A program made the translations under genes and the position numbers. From assembly GCA_944323845.1 (NCBI GenBank), contig CALUUA010000010.1, forward strand, positions 17,296 to 81,295: a stretch of 64,000 bases of DNA, written 5' to 3'. Of this stretch, positions 53,688 to 62,525 are shown piece by piece; the stretch's first letter is position 1; every line of letters starts with the position of its first letter. Below the pieces are notes generated by a model. It ran no database searches. It worked only from the letters and a program-made list of their open reading frames with translations, and was not told the DNA's origin. Source of the DNA: an uncultured Bacteroidales bacterium (GTDB lineage: Bacteria > Bacteroidota > Bacteroidia > Bacteroidales > UBA932).

Positions 53688-53956
53688 AAATCAGTTATTT
53701 TTTTATTGAAAATCGTGTCGCATCCTGCGCAGTCCGAACATCCGAGGTCGCTGCAGGACGGATTCCGCTTCCTGTTCTTTTTCCCCCAGAGTCTGAGTTC
53801 CTCTTCCTTGGCGCACCGGATTCCCAGCTTCCGCATTTCCTTGTTCCGGCTTACTTCCGTTTCGGGAAATTTGCCGTTCTTCCTGAAAATGATGTTGAAG
53901 CACAGCCCGAAAACGCTCAGGCCTGTGAATATGAGTGCCGCGATGAATACCTCCAT
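53684..53956 (-). CDS. Small membrane protein with Cys-rich C-terminus
   Basis: 90 residues. One membrane helix lies at residues 3-24 ([21 protein letters not shown]), followed by [29 protein letters not shown] and a C-terminal cluster [16 protein letters not shown] with four Cys in CxxxxCxxCxxC spacing plus one in RCAKE. The layout recalls NqrM, a small membrane factor with Cys that matures the sodium-pumping NADH dehydrogenase, and a conserved Bacteroidota family with an FPETE...MRKLGIxCA segment; I give this as resemblance only. The Cys spacing would suit iron-sulfur or zinc binding. The gene is 12 bases after prs and its stop overlaps the der start. Confidence 0.7.
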   Translation of the reverse strand: MEVFIAALIFTGLSVFGLCFNIIFRKNGKFPETEVSRNKEMRKLGIRCAKEEELRLWGKKNRKRNPSCSDLGCSDCAGCDTIFNKKITDL

Positions 53957-53968
53957 TGCTCTGCAGGA

Positions 53969-54919
53969 CTAGAAAATGAAGTCAGGGCTGATAGGCTCGT
54001 CGTTATATACTTTGGAAATGATGTTGGCGAAAATGTCGGCTACCGAATGCACCGTTATCTTGCTCTTGTCCTTTTCCGGATCGGAAGACAGGGGTATGGT
54101 GTCGGTGACTATCACTTCCTCCAGAGCTGAGCTGGCTATCCTCTCGTATGCGTTGCCTGAAAATACGGCATGGGTGGCGCATGCGCGGACGCTCGAAGCT
54201 CCCATTTCCTTGAGGACATTCGCCGCCTTGGTCAGGGTACCTGCCGTATCGATCATGTCGTCGACGATCACCACGTTCTTGCCGGCGACATCGCCTATGG
54301 CCGTGATGGAACCTACCACATTGGCCCTTTCGCGGGACTTGTGGCAGATGATTACCGGGCACTGGAGATACCGGGCATACGCATTTGCCCTCTTGGCTCC
54401 GCCCATATCCGGGGCTGCGATGGCCAGATTCTCGATGTTCTTTTCACGCAGATACGGAAGGAATATGGAGCTGGCGTATATATGGTCTACAGGGAAATCG
54501 AAGAATCCCTGGATCTGGTCGGCATGGAGATCGCATGTCATCACCCTGTCGCAGCCTGCAGCGTGAAGGATATTGGCCACAAGTTTGGCTCCGATGGATA
54601 CACGCGGTTTGTCTTTTCTGTCCTGTCTTGCCCATCCGAAGTACGGCATGACTGCGATGACGCAGTGAGCCGAAGCCCTCTTGGCCGCATCAATCATCAG
54701 AAGCAGCTCGAAAAGGTTCTCTACCGGAGGGAAAGTCGATTGCACGATGAATACGGTAGCTCCGCGGACGCTCTCGTTGAAAGACGGCTGGAATTCCCCG
54801 TCGCTGAATGTCAGGACATCCGACTGTCCCAATTCGATCCCCAGTGACTTGGCGATCTTTTCCGCGAGGGGCTTGGAACTCCTGCACGCAAATAATTTCA
54901 ATTTATGTTCGTTGTGCAT
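53969..54919 (-). CDS. prs: Ribose-phosphate pyrophosphokinase (PRPP synthetase)
   Basis: 316 residues (E. coli 315). It makes PRPP from ribose-5-phosphate and ATP for nucleotides, histidine and tryptophan. Key parts are the start KLFACRSSKPLAEKIAKSLGIELG, the flexible-loop region VIAVMPYFGWARQDRKDKPRVSIGAKLVANIL with the Lys-Asp-Arg segment, the divalent-metal CDLHADQIQGFFDFPVDHIY, APDMGGAKRANAYA and the PRPP-binding VIVDDMIDTAGTLTKAA. This is a class I phosphate-dependent enzyme. It lies between engB (43 bases upstream) and the small membrane protein on one strand. The 43-base gap holds a short TTCTGTCCG direct repeat. Confidence 0.97.
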   Translation of the reverse strand: MHNEHKLKLFACRSSKPLAEKIAKSLGIELGQSDVLTFSDGEFQPSFNESVRGATVFIVQSTFPPVENLFELLLMIDAAKRASAHCVIAVMPYFGWARQDRKDKPRVSIGAKLVANILHAAGCDRVMTCDLHADQIQGFFDFPVDHIYASSIFLPYLREKNIENLAIAAPDMGGAKRANAYARYLQCPVIICHKSRERANVVGSITAIGDVAGKNVVIVDDMIDTAGTLTKAANVLKEMGASSVRACATHAVFSGNAYERIASSALEEVIVTDTIPLSSDPEKDKSKITVHSVADIFANIISKVYNDEPISPDFIF

Positions 54920-54962
54920 CTCGATATGGGTTTTATTGGTTGTTCTGTCCGTTCTGTCCGGA

Positions 54963-55562
54963 TTACTTCAGGCTATCCAGAACAGATTCTATATAGTCGA
55001 GTATTTCTTCTTTTCCCATTTTGGTCTGGGCTGAACTTACGAACACCGGAGGCAGCTCTTCCCAGTGTTCGAGTATGGCCTGCTTGTTCTTTTCTATCTG
55101 GGCTTCCCTTGCCGTGACTCCGCTTTTGTCGGCCTTGGTGAAGATAATCGAGAACGGGATCCGGCTTTCCCCCAGTCCTATCAGGAAGTCCATGTCTATC
55201 TTCCCGATATCATGTCTGGAATCTATGAGTACGAAAAGTGTCGCCAGATCGGGGGAAAGGTTTATGTAGTTCCTTATGATCTGTTCCAGTCTTTGTTTGC
55301 CGCTTTTCGACATCTTGGCGTATCCGTAGCCGGGAAGATCCACCAGATACCATGACCTGTTTATGAGAAAGTGGTTCACGAGCTGTGTTTTCCCCGGCGT
55401 AGAAGAAGTATGTGCCAGCTTGCTGTTCCCGCAGAGCATGTTTATCAGAGAGGATTTGCCGACATTCGATCTCCCGATGAATGCGAATTCCGGGAAGACC
55501 TGTTTCGGCTTTTCTGAAATCCTCGTACTGCTGCCGGCAAATAATGCTTCTGTAATTTTCAT
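54963..55562 (-). CDS. engB: Ribosome biogenesis GTPase EngB/YsxC
   Basis: 199 residues from the ATG at 55562; the longer frame from 55670 starts above the promoter at 55588-55618 and is rejected. EngB is a small GTPase for late 50S assembly. The Walker A is FAFIGRSNVGKSSLINMLCG, switch II DLPGYGYAKMSKSGKQ, the specificity motif FTKADKSGV, and VFVSSAQTKMGKEEIL the G5 region. The PGKTQLVNHFLINRSWYLVDLPGYG stretch is specific to this family. The 21-base leader implied by the promoter agrees with this start. It leads the engB-prs-small gene-der group. Confidence 0.96.
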   Translation of the reverse strand: MKITEALFAGSSTRISEKPKQVFPEFAFIGRSNVGKSSLINMLCGNSKLAHTSSTPGKTQLVNHFLINRSWYLVDLPGYGYAKMSKSGKQRLEQIIRNYINLSPDLATLFVLIDSRHDIGKIDMDFLIGLGESRIPFSIIFTKADKSGVTAREAQIEKNKQAILEHWEELPPVFVSSAQTKMGKEEILDYIESVLDSLK

Positions 55563-55587
55563 GTCAGGGTATGCCTCAAAACGGGCG

Positions 55588-55618
55588 CAAAGATAATTTA
55601 TCTGCGTAAGATAACAAA
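55588..55618 (-). promoter_or_regulatory. engB: engB promoter
   Basis: On the minus strand, -33 TTTG (complement of 55615-55618), a 19-base spacer, and -7 TATCTTTG (complement of 55588-55595). The start near 55583 gives a 21-base leader. This is one of the best promoter matches in the window. Confidence 0.82.
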
Positions 55619-55738
55619 AATTTATTATTCCCGTTACGATAAAAATAAAAACTTTGTCAAATTTTGTCAAATTTTAAATCAATGCCTTTTCGATGTGAAA
55701 ATTTAACAGCGGGATGAATCAATTTTTATAAAAATTGT

Positions 55739-55746
55739 TATTTTTG
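55739..55746 (+). promoter_or_regulatory. xseA: xseA -7 promoter element
   Basis: TATTTTTG matches TAnnTTTG. A start near 55751 would leave only about 3 bases before the first ATG at 55754, but about 30 before the ATG at 55781, so the second is preferred. No -33 box is clear. Confidence 0.55.
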
Positions 55747-55780
55747 TAAAGATATGGAAGATAGCAGCGGAGAGTGTTAT

Positions 55781-56902
55781 ATGGGAGAGAATTACATTGA
55801 TCTGTACGAACTTCAGACCAGACTGAAAGCCGGAATAGAAGGTATTTTTCCGGACAAGGTGTGGGTGAAGGCTGAAATAAGCGCGATGAAGGCCCGCCCG
55901 GCGGGACACTGCTATCTGGAACTTTCCCAGAGTTCCGACGATGGCCTGACAGCCAAGGCCCAGGCTGTCATCTGGAGCTCGAAATTCCGGCTTTTGTCCC
56001 CGTTTTTCAAGTCGGTTACAGGAAGCGATCTTGCGGAGGGGATGAACGTGCTGGTGCGTGTTTCGGTGAATTTCAGCCAGCTTTACGGTCTGTCGCTGGT
56101 CATCGACGATATCGATCCGGACTTTACCATAGGGGAAAAGGAGCAGCTGAAGAGACAGACGGTCAGACGTCTGGAAGAGGAGGGGCTGATGGATTTGCAG
56201 AAGGAGCTCGGTCTGCCTGTGCTGCCGTACCGGCTGGCTGTGATTTCGGCGCCCGACGCTGCAGGATACAGGGATTTTACCAGACATCTGTGCGGAAACG
56301 ATTACGGTTTCGTGTTCTGTCCGGAACTCTTCCCGGCTGTCATGCAGGGAGCGTCCGCACCCGCATCCATCATTGATGCGCTGGACAGGATCGCGGCTTC
56401 GGGCGTGGCTTACGATCTCGTGCTCATAATGCGCGGCGGCGGGGCGAAGCTGGATCTTGCCTGCTATGATGACTACGGTCTGGCCGCGGCCATAGCGCGT
56501 TTTCCTGTCCCGGTCTATACGGCCATCGGTCATGACCAGGACTTCCATGTGGCGGATATGGTGGCTTGCCGCCATGTGAAGACGCCCACGGCTTTAGCCG
56601 ACGAGCTTGTCGGGTGCTATATGGATGAAGACGCCAGACTGCTTTCTTTCGGTTCAAGGCTGAAACTTGCTTTCCTGAACAAGATAAATGTCATGGAAAG
56701 CAATATCCGGCTTCTGGAGACGAGGATCAGGACGGCGGATCCGAGGAGCATACTTGAAAGGGGGTATGTGCTCGCTCTCGACAGCCGCGGCGTACCTTTC
56801 AAGAGGGCGGCGGACAGGCGGGGCGGAGAGAAGATTTCCCTTATGTTTGCGGACGGCAAGGTGAACTGCGAGGTGACGGAAGTATTGGTCGGAAGACCAT
56901 AA
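55781..56902 (+). CDS. xseA: Exodeoxyribonuclease VII large subunit with a very short stalk
   Basis: 373 residues from the ATG at 55781 (382 if read from 55754). XseA is the catalytic subunit of ExoVII, which degrades single-stranded DNA to oligonucleotides. The N-terminal OB fold (IDLYELQTRLKAGIEGIFPDKVWVKAEI, then AGHCYLELSQ) and the catalytic core (PYRLAVISAPDAAGYRDFTRHL, LVLIMRGGGAKLDLACYDDYGLAAAIARFPVPVYTAIGHDQDFHVADMVA) are clear. The core GHExD motif reads GHDQD. In E. coli (456 residues) a long coiled coil of over 100 residues follows the PTALAD segment and carries XseB; here only about 55 residues separate PTALADEL from SILERGYVLAL. The xseB gene follows after 13 bases. Confidence 0.88.
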   Translation: MGENYIDLYELQTRLKAGIEGIFPDKVWVKAEISAMKARPAGHCYLELSQSSDDGLTAKAQAVIWSSKFRLLSPFFKSVTGSDLAEGMNVLVRVSVNFSQLYGLSLVIDDIDPDFTIGEKEQLKRQTVRRLEEEGLMDLQKELGLPVLPYRLAVISAPDAAGYRDFTRHLCGNDYGFVFCPELFPAVMQGASAPASIIDALDRIAASGVAYDLVLIMRGGGAKLDLACYDDYGLAAAIARFPVPVYTAIGHDQDFHVADMVACRHVKTPTALADELVGCYMDEDARLLSFGSRLKLAFLNKINVMESNIRLLETRIRTADPRSILERGYVLALDSRGVPFKRAADRRGGEKISLMFADGKVNCEVTEVLVGRP

Positions 56903-56915
56903 AGGACAATATATT

Positions 56916-57137
56916 ATGGCTGGAAAGAAAGGAAAGGCCGCAGATGCGGCGGACGGAGGATTCGACTACGGGGAGGCTGTAGCGGAACTGGAAAGGATAG
57001 TCGCGAAGGTCGAGGATCCGGCGACAGGCATCGATGACATAGACAAGTATATAAAGAAGGCGGACATGCTGATCTCCGGATGCCGGAAGTATCTGCGCAT
57101 GGCGAGGGAGAAGGCGGACAGGATAGAGACTTATTGA
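56916..57137 (+). CDS. xseB: Exodeoxyribonuclease VII small subunit
   Basis: 73 residues. XseB is the small helical subunit that packs on the XseA stalk. The helix-turn-helix core is FDYGEAVAELERIVAKVEDPATGIDDIDKYIKKADMLISGC, matching the family pattern in which a Leu/Ile-rich first helix leads to a Glu-D-P-x-x-x-(I/L)-D turn. A basic, Ala-rich extension of about 15 residues precedes it and a basic tail ends it. The gene overlaps nothing and sits 13 bases after xseA, so the subunits are co-expressed. Given the short XseA stalk, the usual high XseB:XseA ratio may not apply here. Confidence 0.9.
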   Translation: MAGKKGKAADAADGGFDYGEAVAELERIVAKVEDPATGIDDIDKYIKKADMLISGCRKYLRMAREKADRIETY

Positions 57138-57183
57138 ACTGCATGAAAATATAAATACCGTTTAGACGAAAAATTCACGGATC

Positions 57184-59217
57184 ATGAAGACGAAGGAAAC
57201 CAAATCAGCGAGAATGCCGATGATCTACGAGACGGATCCATGGCTTGCCCCTTACAAGGATGCGATCGACGCCAGACATCGGCGCATATTGGATGCCCGG
57301 GCTGACATAGAAGTCGGAGGGTCGCTTTCGAAAGGGCTGAACAACCATCTGTATTACGGTATGCACCGCACTGCGAATGGGGACTGGATATTCAGGGAGT
57401 GGGCTCCGAACGCGACGAAAATCTATCTTATAGGCGATTTCAACAATTGGAAAAGGACCGAAGCCTATGCGCTGAAGCCGGTGGGAAACGGAAATTGGGA
57501 AATCGAGGTCAGTTCCATGTTCATATCAGACGGCACACTGTATAAATTATATATAGAGTGGCCGGGCGGAGGCGGGGAGAGGATACCCGCCTATGCGACA
57601 CGTGCCGTCCAAGATCCGGAAACCAAGCTTTTCGTGGCGCAGGTATGGGATCCGGCGAAGCCGTACAGGTGGAAGCACAAGGGCCCGGGAAAGCGCGAGC
57701 ATCCGTTTATCTACGAATGTCATATAGGCATGAGCTCCGAGGAGGAGAAAGTGTCCACATTCAACGAGTTCCGCGAAAACGTGCTTCCGAAAATCATAAA
57801 GGACGGCTACGATACCATTCAGATCATGGCTCTTCAGGAGCATCCGTATTACGGCTCTTTCGGATATCAGGTCTCGAATTTCTATGCATTGAGTTCGCGT
57901 TTCGGTACGCCGGAAGATTTCAAGGCTCTGGTCGACGAGGCTCACGGTGCAGGCATTGCCGTGGTGATGGATATCGTACATTCGCACTCCGTGGACAATG
58001 AACTGGAGGGGCTCGGGGATTTCGACGGCAAGGACGGAGATATGTATTTCTACTCCGGCGACAGGGGCCGTCATCCGGCATGGGGTTCGCGCTGCTTCGA
58101 TTACGGACGGCACGAGACACAGCATTTCCTCCTGTCTAACTGCAAGTTCTGGATGGAGGAATACCATATAGACGGATTCCGCTTCGACGGGGTGACCAGC
58201 ATGCTGTACTGGGACCACGGTCTGGGAAAGGACTTCGTCGGTTATGACAATTATTTCAACGGCGGTGTTGACGAGTCTGCCGTTACCTATCTGGCTCTCG
58301 CCAATATGCTTGTGAAGGAACTGAACCCGGATGCCTTTACCATAGCCGAAGACGTCAGCGGTATGGCGGGACTTGCCGCGCCGTTCGAGGCCGGCGGTGT
58401 CGGATTCGACTTCAGGATGAGCATGGGAGTGGCGGACAACTGGATAAAATGGATAAAGGAACTCTCCGATGACCAGTGGAGCATGGGCGAGATGTGGTGG
58501 CAGCTCACGAATAAGAGATCCGATGAAAAGACCATCAGCTACGCGGAATGCCATGATCAGGCCATGGTGGGGGACAAGACCATCATTTTCCGTCTGATGG
58601 ACAAGGAGATGTATTTCTCCATGAACAAGAATTCCACATCGGATATCATAGACAGGGGTATTGCCCTGCACAAGATGATCCGTCTGGTGACGATGGCCAC
58701 GGCAGGCGACGGCTACCTGAATTTCATGGGGAACGAGTTCGGGCATCCCGAATGGATCGACTTCCCGAGGGAGGGTAACGGCTGGTCGTACAAATACGCC
58801 CGCCGCCAATGGTCTCTGGCCGAGCCTGACTATCTGAGGTACAAGTATCTTCTGAATTTCGACAATGCGATGATAAGGCTTGGCAAATCGGAAGGCATAC
58901 TTGAGGAGCGTCCGGAGCTGCTGGTGCAGGACGAAGAGAAAAAAATATTAGTATTCAAAAGAATAAATTGTATCTTTGCGTTCAATTTCAATCCTTGCCT
59001 ATCCTTTTCAGACTATGGGTTTTCAGCCCCGTCAGGGAAATATAAGGTGGTGCTTGACAGCGATGAGGCGGAATTTGACGGATTCTCAAGGATACATACT
59101 GGAGAAGAGCATATTTCGGTGGAAGGAAAATCTCCTAACGGGAACCAGAAATACGACCATACGCTGTATCTCTACCTTCCGAGCCGTTGTGCGCTGGTGC
59201 TGAAGAAGACAGACTGA
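57184..59217 (+). CDS. glgB: 1,4-alpha-glucan branching enzyme (GH13)
   Basis: 677 residues. GlgB cuts alpha-1,4 chains and rejoins them as alpha-1,6 branches in glycogen. The N-terminal CBM48 is at about 60-150 (FREWAPNATKIYLIGDFNNWKR). The GH13 barrel has VMDIVHSHSV (region I), GFRFDGVTSMLYWDHG with the nucleophile Asp (region II), FTIAEDVSGM with the acid Glu (region III) and YAECHDQAMVGDK (region IV), plus YYGSFGYQVSNFYALSSRFGTPEDFKALVDEAH. The C-terminal beta domain ends RCALVLKKTD. This is the eukaryotic-like branching enzyme group common in Bacteroidota. An AT-rich patch near 58950-58978 contains an exact TATCTTTG, which might be an internal promoter. It starts the glycogen genes after xseB. 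Confidence 0.95.
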   Translation: MKTKETKSARMPMIYETDPWLAPYKDAIDARHRRILDARADIEVGGSLSKGLNNHLYYGMHRTANGDWIFREWAPNATKIYLIGDFNNWKRTEAYALKPVGNGNWEIEVSSMFISDGTLYKLYIEWPGGGGERIPAYATRAVQDPETKLFVAQVWDPAKPYRWKHKGPGKREHPFIYECHIGMSSEEEKVSTFNEFRENVLPKIIKDGYDTIQIMALQEHPYYGSFGYQVSNFYALSSRFGTPEDFKALVDEAHGAGIAVVMDIVHSHSVDNELEGLGDFDGKDGDMYFYSGDRGRHPAWGSRCFDYGRHETQHFLLSNCKFWMEEYHIDGFRFDGVTSMLYWDHGLGKDFVGYDNYFNGGVDESAVTYLALANMLVKELNPDAFTIAEDVSGMAGLAAPFEAGGVGFDFRMSMGVADNWIKWIKELSDDQWSMGEMWWQLTNKRSDEKTISYAECHDQAMVGDKTIIFRLMDKEMYFSMNKNSTSDIIDRGIALHKMIRLVTMATAGDGYLNFMGNEFGHPEWIDFPREGNGWSYKYARRQWSLAEPDYLRYKYLLNFDNAMIRLGKSEGILEERPELLVQDEEKKILVFKRINCIFAFNFNPCLSFSDYGFSAPSGKYKVVLDSDEAEFDGFSRIHTGEEHISVEGKSPNGNQKYDHTLYLYLPSRCALVLKKTD

Positions 59218-59245
59218 AAATTATTAACCTATAATATATTAAATT

Positions 59246-61207
59246 ATGGCTTTTTTGAAATTCAACAAGTCAGAATTGGTAAACCTGGAGTATTCGCTCA
59301 AGAGGGAAATCATCGTGGCGAACAAGACGGGTGCCTATTGCAACACTTCCATAGTGACTTGCAATACAAGGCGTTACCATGGACTTCTTGCCGTTCCTGT
59401 CGACAAGCTGGGAGGAGGGAACTACATCCTTCTTTCATCTCTCGACGAAAGCCTTGTGGTAGGCGGCAAGCAATTTAATCTCGGCATTCACTGCTACGGT
59501 GATGTCTACGAACCGAGAGGTCATAAGTACATAGTCGATTTCGACGCTGATCCTGCACCTGAAATAGTCTACAAGGTGGGAGAGATCATGTTCAGCAAGA
59601 CTATTCTTATGGCTCCTGACCAGGATCAGGTGCTGATAAAGTATCATCTTATAGAGGCTCCTGAAAAGGCTACCCTGATGCTGAAGCCGTTCCTGGCTTT
59701 CAGAAGCGTACATAGCCTTACCAGCCAGAACCCTGAAGCGAAGACCGACTGCAAGGAAATCAACAACGGCGTATCTTTCAATCTTTATGACGATTTTCCG
59801 GATCTGAACATGCAGCTCAGTGCCAAGGCTCAGTTCAAGTCCATGCCATACTGGTACAACGGCATCACTTATTCGGATGAGATGAGGCGCGGGTTCAACT
59901 GCCGCGAAGACCTCTTCGTGCCGGGCTTCTTCACTGTACCGATGAAACCCGGCGACAGCATCGTCTTCTCCGCTTCCGTAGCTGAAGATGAGCCGAAAAC
60001 GCTCAAACGCAAATTCACCGACTCGCTCAAACGCCTCGGCAATATCCATAATTATCATGACCTTCTGGTAAGGAATGCGGATATGCTGAAATGCGCGAGG
60101 AACGGGCATAAACGTATAAATGCAGGTTTTTCATGGCTTGAGACAGGCCTCTTGAGGGAAACGGTGCTTTCCCTTCCGGGACTGACCCTCTATGCCGACG
60201 GAAACTGCGCTGAATTCGAGGAAATCCTCGACAATCTCATAGCTGACGAGCAGGAAAGACTCTTCCACAGAACCACTCAGGTGGAGGCTCCGCTTCTGCT
60301 GACGGATACCATACAGCAGTACATCCATTATCTCGAGGATGAGAAAGAGGAAAAGGACGCCGCCAAAAAGGTTTGGAAGAAATACGGAAAGACTCTCGAA
60401 GGCATCCTCGAAAGCTATCTTCCGGGGCACAGGAATGAAGTGGCGATGCATCCGAACGGCCTGCTCTGGGCACAGATGGACGGAGTGGCGCTGTCATGGA
60501 TGAATACATACGTCGGAGGACGGCCTGTCACTGAAAGGGCCGGCTATCAGGTCGAGACGAATGCCATGTGGTACAATGCCGTATGCTTCGCTCTGGAGAT
60601 GGAATCCAGATTCGGCCCGAAGAAAAAGAACGCCTTCATCGAGAAATGGTCTCCGATACGCGACCTGATCGAAGAGAATTACCAGAAGACATTCTGGAAC
60701 TATGAGGCCGGATATCTCGCAGACTATGTGGACAATTACGGCCAGAATATGGATGTGCGGCCGAACCAGCTGTATGCCATCAGTCTGGACTACTCTCCTG
60801 TAGAAGACATGATCAAGTCCGATGTGGTGATGACTGTGAACAACGAGCTTGTGACACGTCGCGGCATCAGGACCCTGTCTCCGAGAAACGTCATGTACCG
60901 TGGCGTCTACGAGGGCTCGCAGACAGACCGCGACCTGGCTTACTATCAGGGCTGCGCATTCCCTATCCTTCTGGATCCTTTCGTAAACGTGAGCTTCAAG
61001 ATGATGGGCTCGAACTTCTACAAGAAGGCCGAGTATCTGACGGAAGGCTTCTATGCCGACATCAACAAGCACGGCGTAGGCGCATTCTCCGAACTGTACG
61101 ACGGGGATCCTCCTCACGAGGCACACGGAGCCATAGCATCTGCCTGCAGTACTGCGGCTCTTCTGAGGGTGGATTATCTGATGAACAAATATAAGAAGGA
61201 GGAATAG
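59246..61207 (+). CDS. Glycogen debranching enzyme, amylo-alpha-1,6-glucosidase (GH133)
   Basis: 653 residues. The N-terminal domain (GDE_N-like, to about residue 270) begins FLKFNKSELVNLEYSLKREIIVANKTGAYCNTSIVTCNTRRYHGLLAVPV, read in pieces, where the Asn-Thr-Arg-Arg-Tyr-His-Gly block is typical. The C-terminal (alpha/alpha)6 barrel (about 290-640) has AGFSWLETGLLRETVLSLPGL (usually W(F)xxWGRDTxI in family relatives), MDGVALSWMNTYVGGRPVTERAGYQVETNAMWYNAVCFAL, DVRPNQLYAISLDYSP and HEAHGAIASACSTAALLRV. It removes alpha-1,6 branch stubs during glycogen turnover. It lies between glgB and the GT4 gene, two bases from the latter. Confidence 0.9.
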   Translation: MAFLKFNKSELVNLEYSLKREIIVANKTGAYCNTSIVTCNTRRYHGLLAVPVDKLGGGNYILLSSLDESLVVGGKQFNLGIHCYGDVYEPRGHKYIVDFDADPAPEIVYKVGEIMFSKTILMAPDQDQVLIKYHLIEAPEKATLMLKPFLAFRSVHSLTSQNPEAKTDCKEINNGVSFNLYDDFPDLNMQLSAKAQFKSMPYWYNGITYSDEMRRGFNCREDLFVPGFFTVPMKPGDSIVFSASVAEDEPKTLKRKFTDSLKRLGNIHNYHDLLVRNADMLKCARNGHKRINAGFSWLETGLLRETVLSLPGLTLYADGNCAEFEEILDNLIADEQERLFHRTTQVEAPLLLTDTIQQYIHYLEDEKEEKDAAKKVWKKYGKTLEGILESYLPGHRNEVAMHPNGLLWAQMDGVALSWMNTYVGGRPVTERAGYQVETNAMWYNAVCFALEMESRFGPKKKNAFIEKWSPIRDLIEENYQKTFWNYEAGYLADYVDNYGQNMDVRPNQLYAISLDYSPVEDMIKSDVVMTVNNELVTRRGIRTLSPRNVMYRGVYEGSQTDRDLAYYQGCAFPILLDPFVNVSFKMMGSNFYKKAEYLTEGFYADINKHGVGAFSELYDGDPPHEAHGAIASACSTAALLRVDYLMNKYKKEE

Positions 61208-61209
61208 AT

Positions 61210-62502
61210 ATGAAAGTTCTGATGTTCGGTTGGGAGTTTCCTCCTCATATCGCAGGAGGACTTGGAACAGCATGTTACGGTATGACCAAGGGACTTGCCG
61301 CCAATGATGTGGATGTGCTTTTCGTGATGCCTTCCGCTTCAGGCGACGAGGATCAGAGCGCGGTCAGGATCATAAATGCCAGCGATGTCCCTGTGGATAC
61401 TGTCTCCACTTCCGTGGATGAATTTCTGGGAAAAGTAAGGTTCATTCATATCGGTTCCAATATGGTGCCGTATGTGGACCCTCAGGATTTCACCAAGATG
61501 GTGGAGGAAGAGCGCAAGAAGCAGATAAAGAACTTCAGGGTGCAGTATGGCCAGAAATACAAGTTCTCCGGAAAATACGGGGAGAATCTGATGGAAGAGG
61601 TGGCCCGCTATGCCATGGTGGGCGCTACCATCGCTCTCCAGCACGCTGATGAATTCGATGTCATCCATGCTCATGACTGGCTGACATATCTTGCCGGCAT
61701 TGCTGCGAAGCAGCTGACAGGAAAGCCTCTCGTAGTCCATGTCCACGCCACTTCGTTCGACAGGAGCAGCGACGACAAGATAGACACGAGGGTCTATGAT
61801 CTGGAAAGAAAAGGTATGGAGGCCGCTGACAAGGTGATAGCCGTCAGCGAACTGACGAGAAACATCGTGATCAACAAATACGGCATTTCCCCTGACAAGG
61901 TGGTGGCTGTCCACAATGCAGTGGACTTCAGCGACCGCAAGACCATAGAGGTGGAAAGAGGCGTGAAGGACAAGGTCGTGACCTTCCTCGGACGTATCAC
62001 TTTCCAGAAAGGTCCGGAATACTTCATCGAGGCTGCCGCGAAGGTTCTCAAACGGTGCAAGCATGTCAGGTTCGTGATGGCTGGAAGCGGAGACATGATG
62101 AACAGATGTATCCGCCATGTCGCCAGGCTGGGAATCTCCGACAGGTTCCATTTCACCGGCTTCCTCCGCGGGGCTGACGTGCAGAAGATGTTCGCGCTTT
62201 CCGATGTGTATGTCATGCCGTCTGTATCCGAGCCTTTCGGCATATCGCCTCTTGAGGCTATGCAGACCAATGTTCCGTCCATCATATCCAAGCAGTCAGG
62301 TGTGGCCGAAGTCCTGAAATATGCCATCAAGGTGGATTTCTGGGACATAGATGCCATGGCTGACGCCATGTACGGCCTTCTGAACTATCCGGCCATGTCC
62401 GATATGGCGGCACGTTGCGGACGTGATGAGGTGGACGCCCTCAAATGGAACAACGCGGCCTACAAGATCAAGAAAGTTTACGAGTCAGTAATTGTCAAAT
62501 AG
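61210..62502 (+). CDS. GT4-family glycosyltransferase of the glycogen cluster
   Basis: 430 residues, GT-B fold. The start MKVLMFGWEFPPHIAGGLGTACYGMTKGLA is shared by glycogen synthases and GT4 transferases that use a nucleotide sugar; the Gly-Gly-Leu-Gly is the phosphate-binding turn. The C-terminal domain has FLGRITFQKGPEYFIEAAAKVL, FVMAGSGDMMNRCI and the donor-binding PSVSEPFGISPLEAMQTNVPSII with its EPFGISPLEA acidic motif. In Bacteroidota this protein lies between debranching enzyme and GH57 genes and may prime or elongate alpha-glucan; whether it is an alternative glucan synthase or a maltosyl or other transferase is not known. It starts two bases after the GH133 stop. Confidence 0.87.
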   Translation: MKVLMFGWEFPPHIAGGLGTACYGMTKGLAANDVDVLFVMPSASGDEDQSAVRIINASDVPVDTVSTSVDEFLGKVRFIHIGSNMVPYVDPQDFTKMVEEERKKQIKNFRVQYGQKYKFSGKYGENLMEEVARYAMVGATIALQHADEFDVIHAHDWLTYLAGIAAKQLTGKPLVVHVHATSFDRSSDDKIDTRVYDLERKGMEAADKVIAVSELTRNIVINKYGISPDKVVAVHNAVDFSDRKTIEVERGVKDKVVTFLGRITFQKGPEYFIEAAAKVLKRCKHVRFVMAGSGDMMNRCIRHVARLGISDRFHFTGFLRGADVQKMFALSDVYVMPSVSEPFGISPLEAMQTNVPSIISKQSGVAEVLKYAIKVDFWDIDAMADAMYGLLNYPAMSDMAARCGRDEVDALKWNNAAYKIKKVYESVIVK

Positions 62503-62525
62503 TCTAAACTTAAATTTTAATAACG

